Shown one piece after another: positions 19,491-28,465 of a stretch of 64,000 bases of DNA. Where the stretch lies: NCBI RefSeq assembly GCF_017873235.1, contig NZ_JAGGJZ010000001.1, positions 653,300-717,299 of the forward strand, written 5' to 3'. Both the position numbers and the translations under genes were made by a program. Below the pieces are notes generated by a model, which ran no database searches, was not told the DNA's origin, and saw nothing but the letters and a program-made list of their open reading frames with translations. Each line of letters begins with the position of its first letter. The stretch's first letter is position 1. The stretch comes from Clostridium moniliforme. GTDB lineage: Bacteria; Bacillota; Clostridia; Clostridiales; Clostridiaceae.

Positions 19491-21029
19491 CTATTTTACT
19501 TGTCTTATTACGTCTATTATACTACCATCTCTATATTCTACAACACCAACAACTTTATCTGTATATTCTATTGGTTCTGGTGTTCCAGTAATTTTTTCTG
19601 CTTTTTCTTGTAATTCTTCTATTGTAAATAGTGGAAGTTTTGTCTTTGATAATTTTTCTATTAAATCTTTTCTAGCTGGGTTTACAGCAACTCCTCTATC
19701 AGTAACTACAACATCTATAGTTTCTCCTGGAGTTATAACTGTATTTACTTTCTTAACAACAGTTGGTATTCTTCCTCTCATCAATGGACAAACAATCATT
19801 GCTAATTTAGCACCTGCTGCTGTATCACAGTGTCCACCTGATGCTCCTCTTATAACACCATCTGAACCAGTTATTACATTAACATTGAAGTCTGTATCAA
19901 CTTCTAGTGCACTAAGTACAACAAAGTCTAAAAGATTTGCAATACATCCTTTGTTAAATGGATTTGCATAAAGAGATGCATCTATTTCACAATGTCCTTT
20001 ATTTTCTCCTATTGATTTTGCAGCCTTTAAATCGAAACATTGAACATCAAATAATTTGTTTATTAATCCTTCTTCAAAAAGTTCTACAAATTGTCCAGTT
20101 ATTCCACCAAGACCAAAACTTGCTACAATATTATCTTTAATCATTTTTTCCTTTAAGAATCTAGCAACTGCAAGAGATGCTCCACCTGTACCACATTGCA
20201 TTGAAAAACCTGGTTTTAAATATCCTGAAGCTTCCATAACTTGTGCTGCATAATTTGCTATTAAAAGTTCTCTTGGATCTTTAGTATATCTTGTAGCTCC
20301 TGAAACTATACCCTTAGGATCACCAATTGAATCAACAACAACTACATAATCAACATCTGTTTGTGATATGCTTGCTGGAGTATTTGGATATGGTACTAAG
20401 TTATCTGTAATTAGTACAACTCTATCTGCATACTTACTATCAATTATTCCATAACCTAATGAACCACAGAATGATTTACCATCATATCCATTAGCATTAC
20501 CATATTGATCGCAACTTGGTGCTCCTAAAAATGCTACATCAATTTTAATATCTCCCATTTCTATTGCACGAGCTCTTCCACCGTGTGAACGTATTATTAC
20601 TGGTTTTTCCATTAATCCATGAGAAATTTCATCTGCTAATTTTCCTCTTAATCCACTAGTTATTAATTGTGTTACTACACCATTTTTAATATGCTTTATA
20701 AGTGGTTCATGAACTTTATTTAAAGAACTTGATGCTATTGTTAAGTCCTTTATTCCCATTTCAGCAATTACGTCCATAACCATGTTTAATACATAGTCTC
20801 CTTCTCTGAAATGATGGTGAAAAGATATTGTCATTCCATCTTTTAATCCACTTTTAATTATTGCTTCTTTTATGCTATCTACTATTTTACTATTTCCTTT
20901 TGGTGCACCTGTAACTTCACTTCCAACCTTTCTTCCTGTTGGCTTTATAGCAAATGCTCCTTCAAATGGTTTTACTTCTTTTATTCCTGCTATCTTTTCA
21001 GGTATTTCTCTTCCTAACTTATTAAGCAT
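19491..21029 (-). CDS. citF: citrate lyase alpha subunit (citrate CoA-transferase)
   Basis: The acyl-transferase subunit that forms citryl-ACP from acetyl-ACP and citrate. I start it at the ATG at 21029 (512 residues) because GGAGGTG lies just upstream; the in-frame GTG at 21038 is part of that ribosome binding site. The start overlaps the citE stop by eight bases, the usual sign of translational coupling in cit operons. Recognisable blocks are TISFHHHFREGDYVLNMVMD, IRSHGGRARAIEMG, FLGAPSCDQYGNANG, CGTGGASLAVARF and GASGGHCDTAAGAKL. Confidence 0.96.
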   Translation of the reverse strand: MLNKLGREIPEKIAGIKEVKPFEGAFAIKPTGRKVGSEVTGAPKGNSKIVDSIKEAIIKSGLKDGMTISFHHHFREGDYVLNMVMDVIAEMGIKDLTIASSSLNKVHEPLIKHIKNGVVTQLITSGLRGKLADEISHGLMEKPVIIRSHGGRARAIEMGDIKIDVAFLGAPSCDQYGNANGYDGKSFCGSLGYGIIDSKYADRVVLITDNLVPYPNTPASISQTDVDYVVVVDSIGDPKGIVSGATRYTKDPRELLIANYAAQVMEASGYLKPGFSMQCGTGGASLAVARFLKEKMIKDNIVASFGLGGITGQFVELFEEGLINKLFDVQCFDLKAAKSIGENKGHCEIDASLYANPFNKGCIANLLDFVVLSALEVDTDFNVNVITGSDGVIRGASGGHCDTAAGAKLAMIVCPLMRGRIPTVVKKVNTVITPGETIDVVVTDRGVAVNPARKDLIEKLSKTKLPLFTIEELQEKAEKITGTPEPIEYTDKVVGVVEYRDGSIIDVIRQVK

Positions 21030-21927
21030 TTTCTTCACCTCCGAATTTTTCTAAATCCACACCAGCAGCTTCTGCTAACATTAATGCTCTTTGTGCTCTT
21101 TCTATAATAGGCTTATCTACCATTTTTCCGTTTAATGATACAACACCTGATCCTCTCTTCTTAGCTTCTTCACTTGCATTTATAATTCTGATTGATTTTT
21201 TAATTTCCTTTTCAGAAGGAGTATATATTTTATTTACTGGAGCTATTTGTCTTGGATTTATTACTGATTTTCCATCAAATCCTAATTGTTTTATTAACTC
21301 TACTTCTTTAATAAATCCTTCTTCATTATTTACATCTGAGAATACAGTATCAAATGCACAAATTCCAGCAGCTCTTGTAGCTAATAAAATTTGACTTCTA
21401 GCAGCTAAAAGTTCTACACCTTCTGGTGATCTTGTTGTCTTCATATTAGTTACAAAATCTTCTGCTCCTAATGCAATTCCCATTAATCTATCACTAGATT
21501 TAGCTATTGAATAAGCGTTTAGAACTCCTAAAGCACTTTCTATAGCAGCCATCATCTTAGTTTTTCCAACTGGTATTCCAGCTTCTTTTTCTATTCTTGC
21601 AATTTCTCTTTCAACTTCAATTACATCTTCTGCTTTTTCTGTTTTTGGAAGTCTAATTACATCTGGTTGTGCTCTAACTATAGCCTCTAAATCTTCTAGT
21701 CCAAATTCGCTATCTAAAGCATTTATTCTAACAACAGTTTCTGTTCCTTCATAATCTATACTTTTTAAAGCATTAAAAACTATTAATCTTGCAGCATCTT
21801 TTTCCATTAATGATACTGAATCTTCTAAGTCAAACATTATAGAATCTGATCCATAAATGTGAGCATCTTTAACCATACCAGGATTGCTACCTGGAACAAA
21901 CATCATAGTTCTTCTAAGCTTGTACAT
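21022..21927 (-). CDS. citE: citrate lyase beta subunit (citryl-ACP lyase)
   Basis: Cleaves citryl-ACP to oxaloacetate and acetyl-ACP; HpcH/HpaI-type TIM barrel. The start is the ATG at 21927 (301 residues, MYKLRRTMMFVPGSNPG), eight bases after GGGGAGGT; it shares one base with the citD stop (TAATG overlap), so the two are translationally coupled. Family signatures are FVPGSNPGM, SIMFDLEDSVSLMEKDAAR, VRINALDSEFG, IRLPKTEKAEDV, AAIESALGVL and MGIALGAEDFVTNM, which contain the Mg-binding Glu and Asp. Its position between citD and citF matches standard cit operons. Confidence 0.96.
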   Translation of the reverse strand: MYKLRRTMMFVPGSNPGMVKDAHIYGSDSIMFDLEDSVSLMEKDAARLIVFNALKSIDYEGTETVVRINALDSEFGLEDLEAIVRAQPDVIRLPKTEKAEDVIEVEREIARIEKEAGIPVGKTKMMAAIESALGVLNAYSIAKSSDRLMGIALGAEDFVTNMKTTRSPEGVELLAARSQILLATRAAGICAFDTVFSDVNNEEGFIKEVELIKQLGFDGKSVINPRQIAPVNKIYTPSEKEIKKSIRIINASEEAKKRGSGVVSLNGKMVDKPIIERAQRALMLAEAAGVDLEKFGGEENA

Positions 21928-22220
21928 TATTTCATACCTCCCCAATTAACTTTTGTAACTTCTGCTCCTCTAAATGCAGCAGCTTCTACTCTAGCTTTTA
22001 TAATGCAATCTAAAGCACCCTTATCATTTGCTCTAACATTTGCATTTTTAACTCCAAGTTCTTCTAGTGTTTCAATTATTACCTTCTTTATTTGTTTTCC
22101 AAATTGCTTTTCAACTGTACTAGTTAGTTCTAAATTTATTCCATTTTCATTTGGTTCAATTACTATAGAAATATCACTAGATTCTAAAGTTCCAGCCATA
22201 GCTATTTTCTTAATTTCCAT
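21927..22220 (-). CDS. citD: citrate lyase gamma subunit (acyl carrier protein)
   Basis: The 97-residue carrier to which the phosphoribosyl-dephospho-CoA cofactor is attached. The attachment serine is expected at S14 in MAGTLESSDISIVIEP. The remainder (KQIKKVIIETLEELGVKNANVRANDKGALDCIIKARVEAA) follows the CitD pattern closely. There is a strong ribosome binding site (AGAGGAGGAT) seven bases before the ATG. The last codon overlaps the citE start. Confidence 0.96.
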   Translation of the reverse strand: MEIKKIAMAGTLESSDISIVIEPNENGINLELTSTVEKQFGKQIKKVIIETLEELGVKNANVRANDKGALDCIIKARVEAAAFRGAEVTKVNWGGMK

Positions 22221-22264
22221 TAACTTATCCTCCTCTTATGTTAATATTTATAATTAAATATTAT

Positions 22265-23299
22265 TTACTTATTTTTTATTAACTTTTCCCCTTCTTTTGA
22301 TACTAAAAAATCATATGTACTTTCAGGAACAAAGCCTTTAAGTTTAGAAAACTCTCTATTTTCAAATAATTTTCTAACTTTTGAAGCACTTATTATTTCA
22401 TTATTATTTTCCAATCTTGGCACTTCTATAACTTGTATTCCATTTTTATCTAGTATCTCTTTCATAGCTAGATTATATTCATTAGTTACGAAATCTAAAG
22501 GTTCCTCTCCAACATATCTTCTTTTTATATTTAAAGCTTTCACTATATAATTTAGAAATATTTTTATATCCAAATTAGCATGTATTTTTACTACATTATC
22601 TTTCTTCTTTAAAAAATATGATGGAAAAGTTGCATCTGATATGATGTAGTCTTCAGCTTTGTGTAAAACTATATTATCTAAATCCTTTAGTCCTTCCTTT
22701 ACTAACTTATATCTAACTTCTGGAGAAAACATAGATTCATCTTCCCAAACTACAAAAACATGAACTAAATCATTTTCTTTTGATGCTTTTTCTATAAGAT
22801 ATCTATGTCCTAATGTAAATGGGTTGCAATTAACAACTATTGAAGCTATTTTATCCCCATTTATGTTAGGAGTTTCTTTTTTTAGCTTTTCACAATACTT
22901 ATTTATTCCATTAGGCAGATTTTCTAGTAAGGTAACTTTATTCTCTACTGTTTCTATTTCATAAAAACCTAACCCTTTAAATATATCTATATTTTTAGGC
23001 TTTGTATAAACAAATAAATGAGAATATCCTCTCCTAAACTCTTCATTTATGAGCTCTGAAACTATCTTACTAGAAACTCCGCTTCCTTTATATTTATTAT
23101 TTACAGCAATACATTTTAGAATATTCTTTTTAAAAGAACCTGTTGCAACTACTTCGTCTTCATCATCATAAAAGACTATTGTATAATCTAAATTAGAATC
23201 TAACTTTAATTCTTGATCTTCTAAAAACTTTTTTATTTTTTTTAATTGAACACTATCATTGTCTTCAATAATAACTTTTTCAAAATCTAAATATTCCAA
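22265..23299 (-). CDS. citC: [citrate (pro-3S)-lyase] ligase
   Basis: Acetylates the sulfhydryl of the CitD prosthetic group with acetate and ATP, switching citrate lyase on. The 344-residue protein has a GNAT-like N-terminal region (about 40-115, with KYKGSGVSSKIVSELI) and a C-terminal nucleotidyltransferase domain starting at IASIVVNCNPFTLGHRYLIE, which holds the T-x-G-H ATP-binding motif, followed by SPEVRYKLVKEGL and NEIISASKVRKLF. The start is a TTG at 23299 behind GAAGGAG. It lies 18 bp after citM in the operon. Confidence 0.95.
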   Translation of the reverse strand: MEYLDFEKVIIEDNDSVQLKKIKKFLEDQELKLDSNLDYTIVFYDDEDEVVATGSFKKNILKCIAVNNKYKGSGVSSKIVSELINEEFRRGYSHLFVYTKPKNIDIFKGLGFYEIETVENKVTLLENLPNGINKYCEKLKKETPNINGDKIASIVVNCNPFTLGHRYLIEKASKENDLVHVFVVWEDESMFSPEVRYKLVKEGLKDLDNIVLHKAEDYIISDATFPSYFLKKKDNVVKIHANLDIKIFLNYIVKALNIKRRYVGEEPLDFVTNEYNLAMKEILDKNGIQVIEVPRLENNNEIISASKVRKLFENREFSKLKGFVPESTYDFLVSKEGEKLIKNK

Positions 23300-23317
23300 A
23301 ACTGTACTCCTTCTTTA

Positions 23318-24478
23318 TTATTTATTTTTATTTGCTATCTTCATAACTGATGATGCAACAACATCAACAACTTCTTTATTAAATACACTAGGAACTACTT
23401 TTTCTTCACTAACTTCATTTCTTGGAATTAAATTAGCAATTCCTTTAGCAGCTTCTATTTTCATTTCATCAGTTATATCCTTTATTCTTGAATCTAATGC
23501 CCCTCTAAATATTCCAGGGAATACTAATAGATTATTTATTTGATTTGGAAAATCTCCTCTACCAGTAGCTATTATTCTAGCTCCACCTTTTTTAGCATCT
23601 TCTGGCATTATTTCTGGAACTGGATTTGCTAAAGCAAATACCATACAATCTTTATTCATAGTTTTTATCATTTCAGTTGTTACTATTCCACCAACAGAAA
23701 CTCCTATAAATAAATCTTTTTCTTTAATAATATCTTCAAGATTTCCCTTTTCTAACTTTCTATTTGTTACTTTTGCAATTTCCTTTTGTGCTACATTAAG
23801 ACTTTCATCGCCTTCAACTAAAGCTCCATTTATATCACAAAGTACAATATCTTCTGCACCTGCTGCAAGTAATAATTTTGCAATTGCTATTCCTGATGCA
23901 CCTGCACCATTAATTACAATTTTAAGATCTTTTAATTCTTTATTTAATAGTTCTAAAGAATTATAAATACCTGCAAGAACTGCAATAGCAGTACCATGTT
24001 GATCATCATGATAAACAGGTATATCTAATTCTTCTTTTAATTTATCTTCTATATAAAAACATTCTGGTGCTTTTATATCTTCAAGATGTATACCACCAAA
24101 TCCAGGTGATATTGCTTTTATTGTTTTAACAATCTCTTCTTGGTCTGTAAGATCCAAAGCTATTGGATAAGCATCTATATTAGCAAATGCTTTGTGAAGT
24201 AAAGCTTTTCCTTCAACTACTGGCATTCCTGCTTCAGGTCCTATATTTCCAAGTCCTAAAACTGCTGTACCATTTGTTATAACAGCTACACTTTTGCCTT
24301 TTATTGTGTAATCATAAGCTTTTTCCTTATCTTCTGCTATTGCTCTACAAGGTTCTGCAACCCCTGGAGTATATGCTACTGATAACTCTTCTTTATTTGA
24401 AACTGGCATTGTTCCTTCTACTTTTATAGCTCCATGCATTTTCTTGTGCATTATTAAAGATTCTTCTTTTACATTCAT
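23318..24478 (-). CDS. citM: malic-enzyme-type oxaloacetate decarboxylase
   Basis: A 386-residue bacterial malic enzyme homologue and first gene of the citrate operon. In lactic acid bacteria the citrate-operon member CitM of this family decarboxylates oxaloacetate to pyruvate and CO2; that role is inferred here from position, and NAD-malic enzyme is the alternative. The sequence shows [50 protein letters not shown] with its metal acids, the [14 protein letters not shown] block and a Rossmann GAGASGIA motif. Unusually, the AGGAGG ribosome binding site lies about 30 bases before the ATG at 24478, with a 14-bp palindrome and a four-codon ORF in between. Confidence 0.9.
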   Translation of the reverse strand: MNVKEESLIMHKKMHGAIKVEGTMPVSNKEELSVAYTPGVAEPCRAIAEDKEKAYDYTIKGKSVAVITNGTAVLGLGNIGPEAGMPVVEGKALLHKAFANIDAYPIALDLTDQEEIVKTIKAISPGFGGIHLEDIKAPECFYIEDKLKEELDIPVYHDDQHGTAIAVLAGIYNSLELLNKELKDLKIVINGAGASGIAIAKLLLAAGAEDIVLCDINGALVEGDESLNVAQKEIAKVTNRKLEKGNLEDIIKEKDLFIGVSVGGIVTTEMIKTMNKDCMVFALANPVPEIMPEDAKKGGARIIATGRGDFPNQINNLLVFPGIFRGALDSRIKDITDEMKIEAAKGIANLIPRNEVSEEKVVPSVFNKEVVDVVASSVMKIANKNK

Positions 24479-24489
24479 AAAACGCTCAT
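24475..24489 (-). CDS. four-codon leader ORF overlapping the citM start
   Basis: ATG-AGC-GTT-TTA-TGA (MSVL), whose TGA overlaps the citM ATG. Between the AGGAGG at 24509-24514 and this ATG lies the perfect palindrome AAACCTTAAGGTTT (24491-24504). Folding it would bring the Shine-Dalgarno close to the ORF, and stop-start coupling could then pass ribosomes to citM. This is a reading of the sequence only; it may instead be chance. Confidence 0.35.
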   Translation of the reverse strand: MSVL

Positions 24490-24554
24490 TAAACCTTAAG
24501 GTTTATTTCCTCCTATTTTATTACTTGCCACCTAAGTAGCTACCTCTTGTTTAT

Positions 24555-24583
24555 ATAATATCAAATTAGAAAAAGGTAGTCAA
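24555..24583 (-). promoter_or_regulatory. promoter of the cit operon
   Basis: On the minus strand TTGACT (24583-24578), a 17-base spacer and TATTAT (24560-24555). An AACAWWTGTT-like box (TACATTTGTT, 24584-24593) directly abuts the upstream edge of the -35, an arrangement typical of an activator that contacts RNA polymerase. Confidence 0.7.
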
Positions 24584-24612
24584 TACATTTGTTAATTTAT
24601 ATAACATTTGTT
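24584..24612 (-). promoter_or_regulatory. paired operators at the cit promoter
   Basis: TACATTTGTT (24584-24593) and AACATTTGTT (24603-24612), 19 bp apart start to start, immediately upstream of the cit -35 box. Same motif as upstream of the regulator and transporter genes. Confidence 0.65.
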
Positions 24613-24665
24613 GAGATATTTATTTATCTTTTTACTTTTTATCTTATTTTATTATATTCATTTTT

Positions 24666-24695
24666 AACATTTGTTTGTATTTTGTAACATTTGTT
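24666..24695 (-). promoter_or_regulatory. second operator pair upstream of the cit operon
   Basis: Two exact AACATTTGTT copies (24666-24675 and 24686-24695), 20 bp apart, about 60 bp upstream of the first pair. Four boxes in 112 bp suggest cooperative binding. Confidence 0.65.
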
Positions 24696-24720
24696 GTTTG
24701 TGAAAACATTTAAATAAAAA

Positions 24721-24750
24721 AAGGAACAGATATATTTATCTATTCCCTTT
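24721..24750 (-). terminator. terminator of the pentapeptide-repeat gene
   Basis: AAGGAACAGATA pairs imperfectly with TATCTATTCCCTT; on the minus strand it is followed by TTTTTTTATTT. It lies 17 bases after the stop at 24767. Confidence 0.75.
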
Positions 24751-24766
24751 GTTAATATATTATTTT

Positions 24767-25399
24767 TTATTTTTTTAAATACTTAATTATGTAACTTAAT
24801 GTATGAAAATCTTTATCTAATTCACTTTGAATATTATTTAATCCATCTATTAAATCTTTTTCATCAAAATTTTCTAATAGAATCATTAATGTTATTAAAT
24901 TAAGTTTGCCTTCTTTTGTATCGAATATTCTTGCCTTCTTTACATATTCGTTTTTCATTACATTTAAAGTAGCTTCTCTTAACTCTTCACTAATTTCTAT
25001 TTCAGGCATTTTTTCAAATACTCTTATTTCCGTATCATTAACATTTAAGTTTTTTGTAGACTTTAAATCGCATCCTACAAATATAGTATTTTTAAACTTT
25101 GCATCTTTAAAGTTAACTCCATCTAATTTTACACCTTCAAATATTGTATCTTCAAAATGTGCTTCTTTAAATTTACTTCCTTTAAGATTTGCACCAACAA
25201 ATTCTGCTCCTTTAAAACTACAGTTTAAAAAACTACAATTTTTAAAATGAGCTCCTCTAAAACTTACATAATCAAAATTAGAACCTGCAAAATTACAGTT
25301 ATAACAATTGCTTCTTTTTAAATTTGAATACATAAAGTTTTTATCTTTTTTCTCTGTATTATTATAATGAAAGCCTTCTTCTCTTGAATTTCTAGCCAT
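24767..25399 (-). CDS. pentapeptide-repeat protein
   Basis: A 210-residue protein. Residues about 20-115 are tandem pentapeptide repeats of the A(D/N)LxX kind, forming a right-handed quadrilateral beta-helix: SNFDYVSFRGAHFKNCSFLN, then FKGAEFVGANLKGSKFKEAH and so on. The remaining 95 residues are helical and charged, unlike Qnr or MfpA, which are almost wholly repeat. There is no signal peptide. Its role cannot be predicted. It stands between the cit operator region and the cbi operon and has its own terminator. Confidence 0.85.
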   Translation of the reverse strand: MARNSREEGFHYNNTEKKDKNFMYSNLKRSNCYNCNFAGSNFDYVSFRGAHFKNCSFLNCSFKGAEFVGANLKGSKFKEAHFEDTIFEGVKLDGVNFKDAKFKNTIFVGCDLKSTKNLNVNDTEIRVFEKMPEIEISEELREATLNVMKNEYVKKARIFDTKEGKLNLITLMILLENFDEKDLIDGLNNIQSELDKDFHTLSYIIKYLKK

Positions 25400-25433
25400 A
25401 CCTTTTCATCCCCTTAATTTTATTCATAAAAAA

Positions 25434-25478
25434 ATAACCCACAAAACTTCCAATTAATTATAGTTTATTGTGGGTTAT
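25434..25478 (-). terminator. terminator of the cbiMNQO operon
   Basis: ATAACCCACAA (25434-25444) pairs exactly with TTGTGGGTTAT (25468-25478). On the minus strand the stem is followed by TTTTTTT. Confidence 0.85.
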
Positions 25479-25546
25479 GTTAATTTTATTATATCACATT
25501 TTAACTTTGACAATTCATTAATACTTACATATTAATATTTGTAGAA

Positions 25547-26404
25547 TTATTTATTTTTAAATTCATCTCTCCATTTTTTAAGAGCTTTTCTTGCCTCTCC
25601 AATAGTTACTGGTATTTCTTTAAATGAAAAGCCATCTCTATCCTTTAATATTTCCATAAGATGCATAACTCTTGGTAATCTAAGATTTACACTTCTAATA
25701 GCTTTCTTTTCATTAAAGACTTCTTTTGGAGTACCCTCTAAAACAACCTTTCCTTTATCCATAACAAAAACTTTATCACAATAAAGAGGAACTATATCTA
25801 TATCATGAGTTGAAATAATAATTGATATTCCAAGTTCCTTTTGAGTTTCCATTAATAATTTCATTATTTCACTTACACCAATTGGATCAAGTCCTGCTGT
25901 TGGTTCGTCTAATATAAGTACCTCAGGTTCCATAACTAAAATTCCTGCAATAGATACCCTTTTCTTTTGTCCAAAGCTTAAACAGTGAGTAGGTTTATCT
26001 TTTAAATGACTAATTCCAGTTCTTTCAATGGCCTTATCTACTCTCTTTCTTATTTCTTCTTCAGACAATTTCATATTTACTGCACCAAAGGAAACATCTT
26101 GATATACACTTGCAGAGAATAATTGACTATCTGGATCTTGAAATACAATCCCAACAGATTCTCTAAGTTTTATAAGTCCCTTTCTTGAATAATCTAAAGG
26201 ACTACCATTAAATAAGATTTTTCCAGATGAAGGTTTCACAATTCCATTTAAATGTTGAAATAAAGTTGACTTTCCAGCTCCATTACCACCAAGAATTGCA
26301 GTTATTTCCCCTTTTTTTATTTCCATATTAATCCCATTTAATGCATGAGTTCCATCAGGATATTTATAATGTATATCCTCTAGTTTTATTATATTATCCT
26401 TCAT
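25547..26404 (-). CDS. cbiO: cobalt ECF transporter ATPase
   Basis: ATP-hydrolysing subunit of the CbiMNQO cobalt importer, 285 residues. Walker A is GGNGAGKST, the Q-loop is IVFQDPDSQLFSASV, the signature is LSFGQKKRVSIAG, Walker B is VLILDEPTAGLDP, and the H-loop is ISTHDID. It is the last gene of the riboswitch-controlled operon, 19 bp after cbiQ, with a strong GGAGGA ribosome binding site. Confidence 0.95.
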   Translation of the reverse strand: MKDNIIKLEDIHYKYPDGTHALNGINMEIKKGEITAILGGNGAGKSTLFQHLNGIVKPSSGKILFNGSPLDYSRKGLIKLRESVGIVFQDPDSQLFSASVYQDVSFGAVNMKLSEEEIRKRVDKAIERTGISHLKDKPTHCLSFGQKKRVSIAGILVMEPEVLILDEPTAGLDPIGVSEIMKLLMETQKELGISIIISTHDIDIVPLYCDKVFVMDKGKVVLEGTPKEVFNEKKAIRSVNLRLPRVMHLMEILKDRDGFSFKEIPVTIGEARKALKKWRDEFKNK

Positions 26405-26423
26405 TAATTTATCCTCCTGCTTC

Positions 26424-27197
26424 CTATTTAATTAATAGGACTTTAGCTATTATAAAAACTATATTAATAATTATAGTTATTATATATATTTTTGTACATT
26501 TTTTATATGGTTCTAAAAGAACATTTAATTCTCCATCATATCCTCTTGATTCTAATGAAGTATAAAGATCATTTGCCCTTTTAAAGGACCGAATAAAAAG
26601 TGTTGATGCAAGATATCCTAAAGACTTATAGCCTCTTTTTAAATCCCTATATCCAAGTCTTGAATTTTGAGCTACAAACATAGTATCTGCTGTATCTAAA
26701 AGTATAAATATAAATCTATATACAAGCCCCATCATTTCAATCATAAGCTTTGGAACTTTAAATCTTGAAAGAACAGCCAAAATATCTACCATAGGTGTAT
26801 TTAAAGATAAAAAATATAAACATGAAACAGATCCTAAAACCTTAAAAAATAATTCTACCGCCTTATACATTCCAACCATTGATACTCCTATGAATCCATT
26901 CATTATAGGAAGTGAAAACAAAAATATATTTCTACTGTCTGAATAATTAATAGTTATAGTAAGTACTCCTATTATCAAAAAAGCCATAGGAATCAACATA
27001 AGTTTTAAAAAAACCTTTATTGGTGTTCCTCCAATTTTAATAGTAGAATACCCCATAATAAAAAGTACAGCAATAGAAATTATTAAGTTATTTGCCCAAA
27101 GGCACACTCCTAAAGTAATTATTGAAAATAAAAACTTTCCCATAGGATCTATCTTTTTAAGTTTTGAAGCATAAGCATACTTGTCAATGTTAAGCAT
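26424..27197 (-). CDS. cbiQ: cobalt ECF transporter T component
   Basis: Transmembrane scaffold (T subunit) of the cobalt transporter, 257 residues with about five to six hydrophobic helices. The family coupling motifs that contact the ATPase are visible as an Ala-x-x-x-Arg-like pair: AQNSRLGYRDLKRGYKSLG and LYTSLESRGYDGEL (the SRGYDG motif). Its ATG overlaps the cbiN stop (position 27197), so translation is coupled. Confidence 0.95.
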   Translation of the reverse strand: MLNIDKYAYASKLKKIDPMGKFLFSIITLGVCLWANNLIISIAVLFIMGYSTIKIGGTPIKVFLKLMLIPMAFLIIGVLTITINYSDSRNIFLFSLPIMNGFIGVSMVGMYKAVELFFKVLGSVSCLYFLSLNTPMVDILAVLSRFKVPKLMIEMMGLVYRFIFILLDTADTMFVAQNSRLGYRDLKRGYKSLGYLASTLFIRSFKRANDLYTSLESRGYDGELNVLLEPYKKCTKIYIITIIINIVFIIAKVLLIK

Positions 27198-27514
27198 TAG
27201 TTTTCCTCGCTACTTTTATTTTTACGTCCTTTAAAATATCCAAGTCCAAAACCTATTACCCCTGCACCAATTGCTGCTTGAAGAGCAAATAGTAAACTTT
27301 CAATTTCTCCACTAGCTGGTTCAAATACAGGTGAAAACCATGGCTCATAATCTTTATCTATCTTTGTTATTTGTTGCTCTGCTGCATCATCAGATCCACC
27401 AAACTCTGATCCTCCTGCTACAAAGAAAGGAACAATTGCAAGGGCTACTACAATTAATATTAATATAATATTTGTTTTAACCATACTTTTATTATTCTTT
27501 TTATTATCAGCCAT
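27197..27514 (-). CDS. cbiN: cobalt transport protein CbiN
   Basis: Small auxiliary membrane subunit, 105 residues, with an N-terminal helix (NIILILIVVALAIVPFFV), an extracytoplasmic loop containing GGSDDAAEQQI and the family's W-F-x-P-x-F-E-P-x-S-G-E-I-E-S block, and a second helix (LLFALQAAIGAGVIGFGLGYF). It overlaps cbiM and cbiQ by one base each (TAATG-type junctions). Confidence 0.95.
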   Translation of the reverse strand: MADNKKNNKSMVKTNIILILIVVALAIVPFFVAGGSEFGGSDDAAEQQITKIDKDYEPWFSPVFEPASGEIESLLFALQAAIGAGVIGFGLGYFKGRKNKSSEEN

Positions 27515-28257
27515 TATTTTCCCTCCCTTGATAATATATTAAGATCCATTAAATCTTCTTTATCATAAGCTGCAATTGCATTAAATATAACTACAGTTAA
27601 AATTCCTTCACTAATTGCTAAAGGTATTTGAGTTACTGCAAATATTCCCATAAACTTCATAATTGAAGCCATAGCTCCTCCAGTTTCTGCTGGGAATGCT
27701 ATACCTAATTGTATTGAAGTTGTAATATAAGTTGCAAGATCTCCAAGTGCTGCTGCAAGGAAAATTCCAAGCCATCTTGGTCCATTTAATTTTTTAACTA
27801 ATTTATAAATCCCATAAGAAACAAATGGTCCTACTACTGCCATTGAAAATGTATTTGCTCCAAGAGTTGTAAGACCTCCATGAGCTAAAAGTATAGCTTG
27901 GAATAAAAGAACTATAAGTCCTAAAACAGTCATAGCTGTTGGTCCAAAAAGTATTGCTCCAAGACCTACACCAGTTGGATGTGAACAACTTCCTGTTACT
28001 GATGGAAGTTTTAAAGCTGAAAGAACAAAAGCAAAAGCTCCTGCCATAGCTAATAATATTTTAAGTCTTGGATTTTTTTGAATTGTTTTTTTAATTGAAA
28101 ATATTCCAAAAATAACAAATGGAATAGTAAATGCTCCCCATTCTATACACCATCTTGGCTGAAGAAATCCTTCCATAATATGCATAGCTGAAGCTTTAGT
28201 TGGTATAAATAATAACATTAATAAAATACCTATAAAAAGTTGTATTCTTTTTGACAT
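27514..28257 (-). CDS. cbiM: cobalt ECF transporter substrate-binding subunit
   Basis: S component that binds Co(II), 247 residues. A signal peptide ([18 protein letters not shown]) precedes [11 protein letters not shown]; in this family cleavage exposes the Met-His N-terminus that forms the metal site. The usual blocks [19 protein letters not shown] and [24 protein letters not shown]-like segments are present. It leads the operon and lies behind a cobalamin riboswitch; the ribosome binding site (GGGGCG) is modest. Confidence 0.96.
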   Translation of the reverse strand: [247 protein letters not shown]

Positions 28258-28357
28258 AATAATTCGCCCCTTAATATAAATTTAACTCCGTGGATTATGA
28301 GTTTTACTATATTGATAAGATTTTTCATAAATTTAACTCATTATAATTCCATAACAA

Positions 28358-28389
28358 TAAAAAACACCCCTTGACTAAACGTCAAGAGG
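28358..28389 (-). terminator. intrinsic terminator of the cbi leader
   Basis: On the minus strand CCTCTTGAC (28389-28381) pairs with GTCAAGGGG (28375-28367) around a five-base loop, with one mismatch, then TGTTTTTTATT. It lies between the riboswitch and cbiM and is the likely off-state. Confidence 0.8.
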
Positions 28390-28391
28390 CT

Positions 28392-28421
28392 CTATGAATC
28401 AAAATAGTTTAACTCATCCAT
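28392..28421 (-). CDS. nine-codon leader ORF MDELNYFDS in the cbi leader
   Basis: GGGAGGTG, five bases, then ATG-GAT-GAG-TTA-AAC-TAT-TTT-GAT-TCA-TAG. The Shine-Dalgarno is better than that of cbiM. The TAG lies three bases before the 5' arm of the terminator, so a terminating ribosome would cover that arm. Described from sequence alone; expression is unproven. Confidence 0.45.
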   Translation of the reverse strand: MDELNYFDS

Positions 28422-28465
28422 AAAAACACCTCCCTATCTTCCGTAGAGCTTTGATGTATAAAAAT

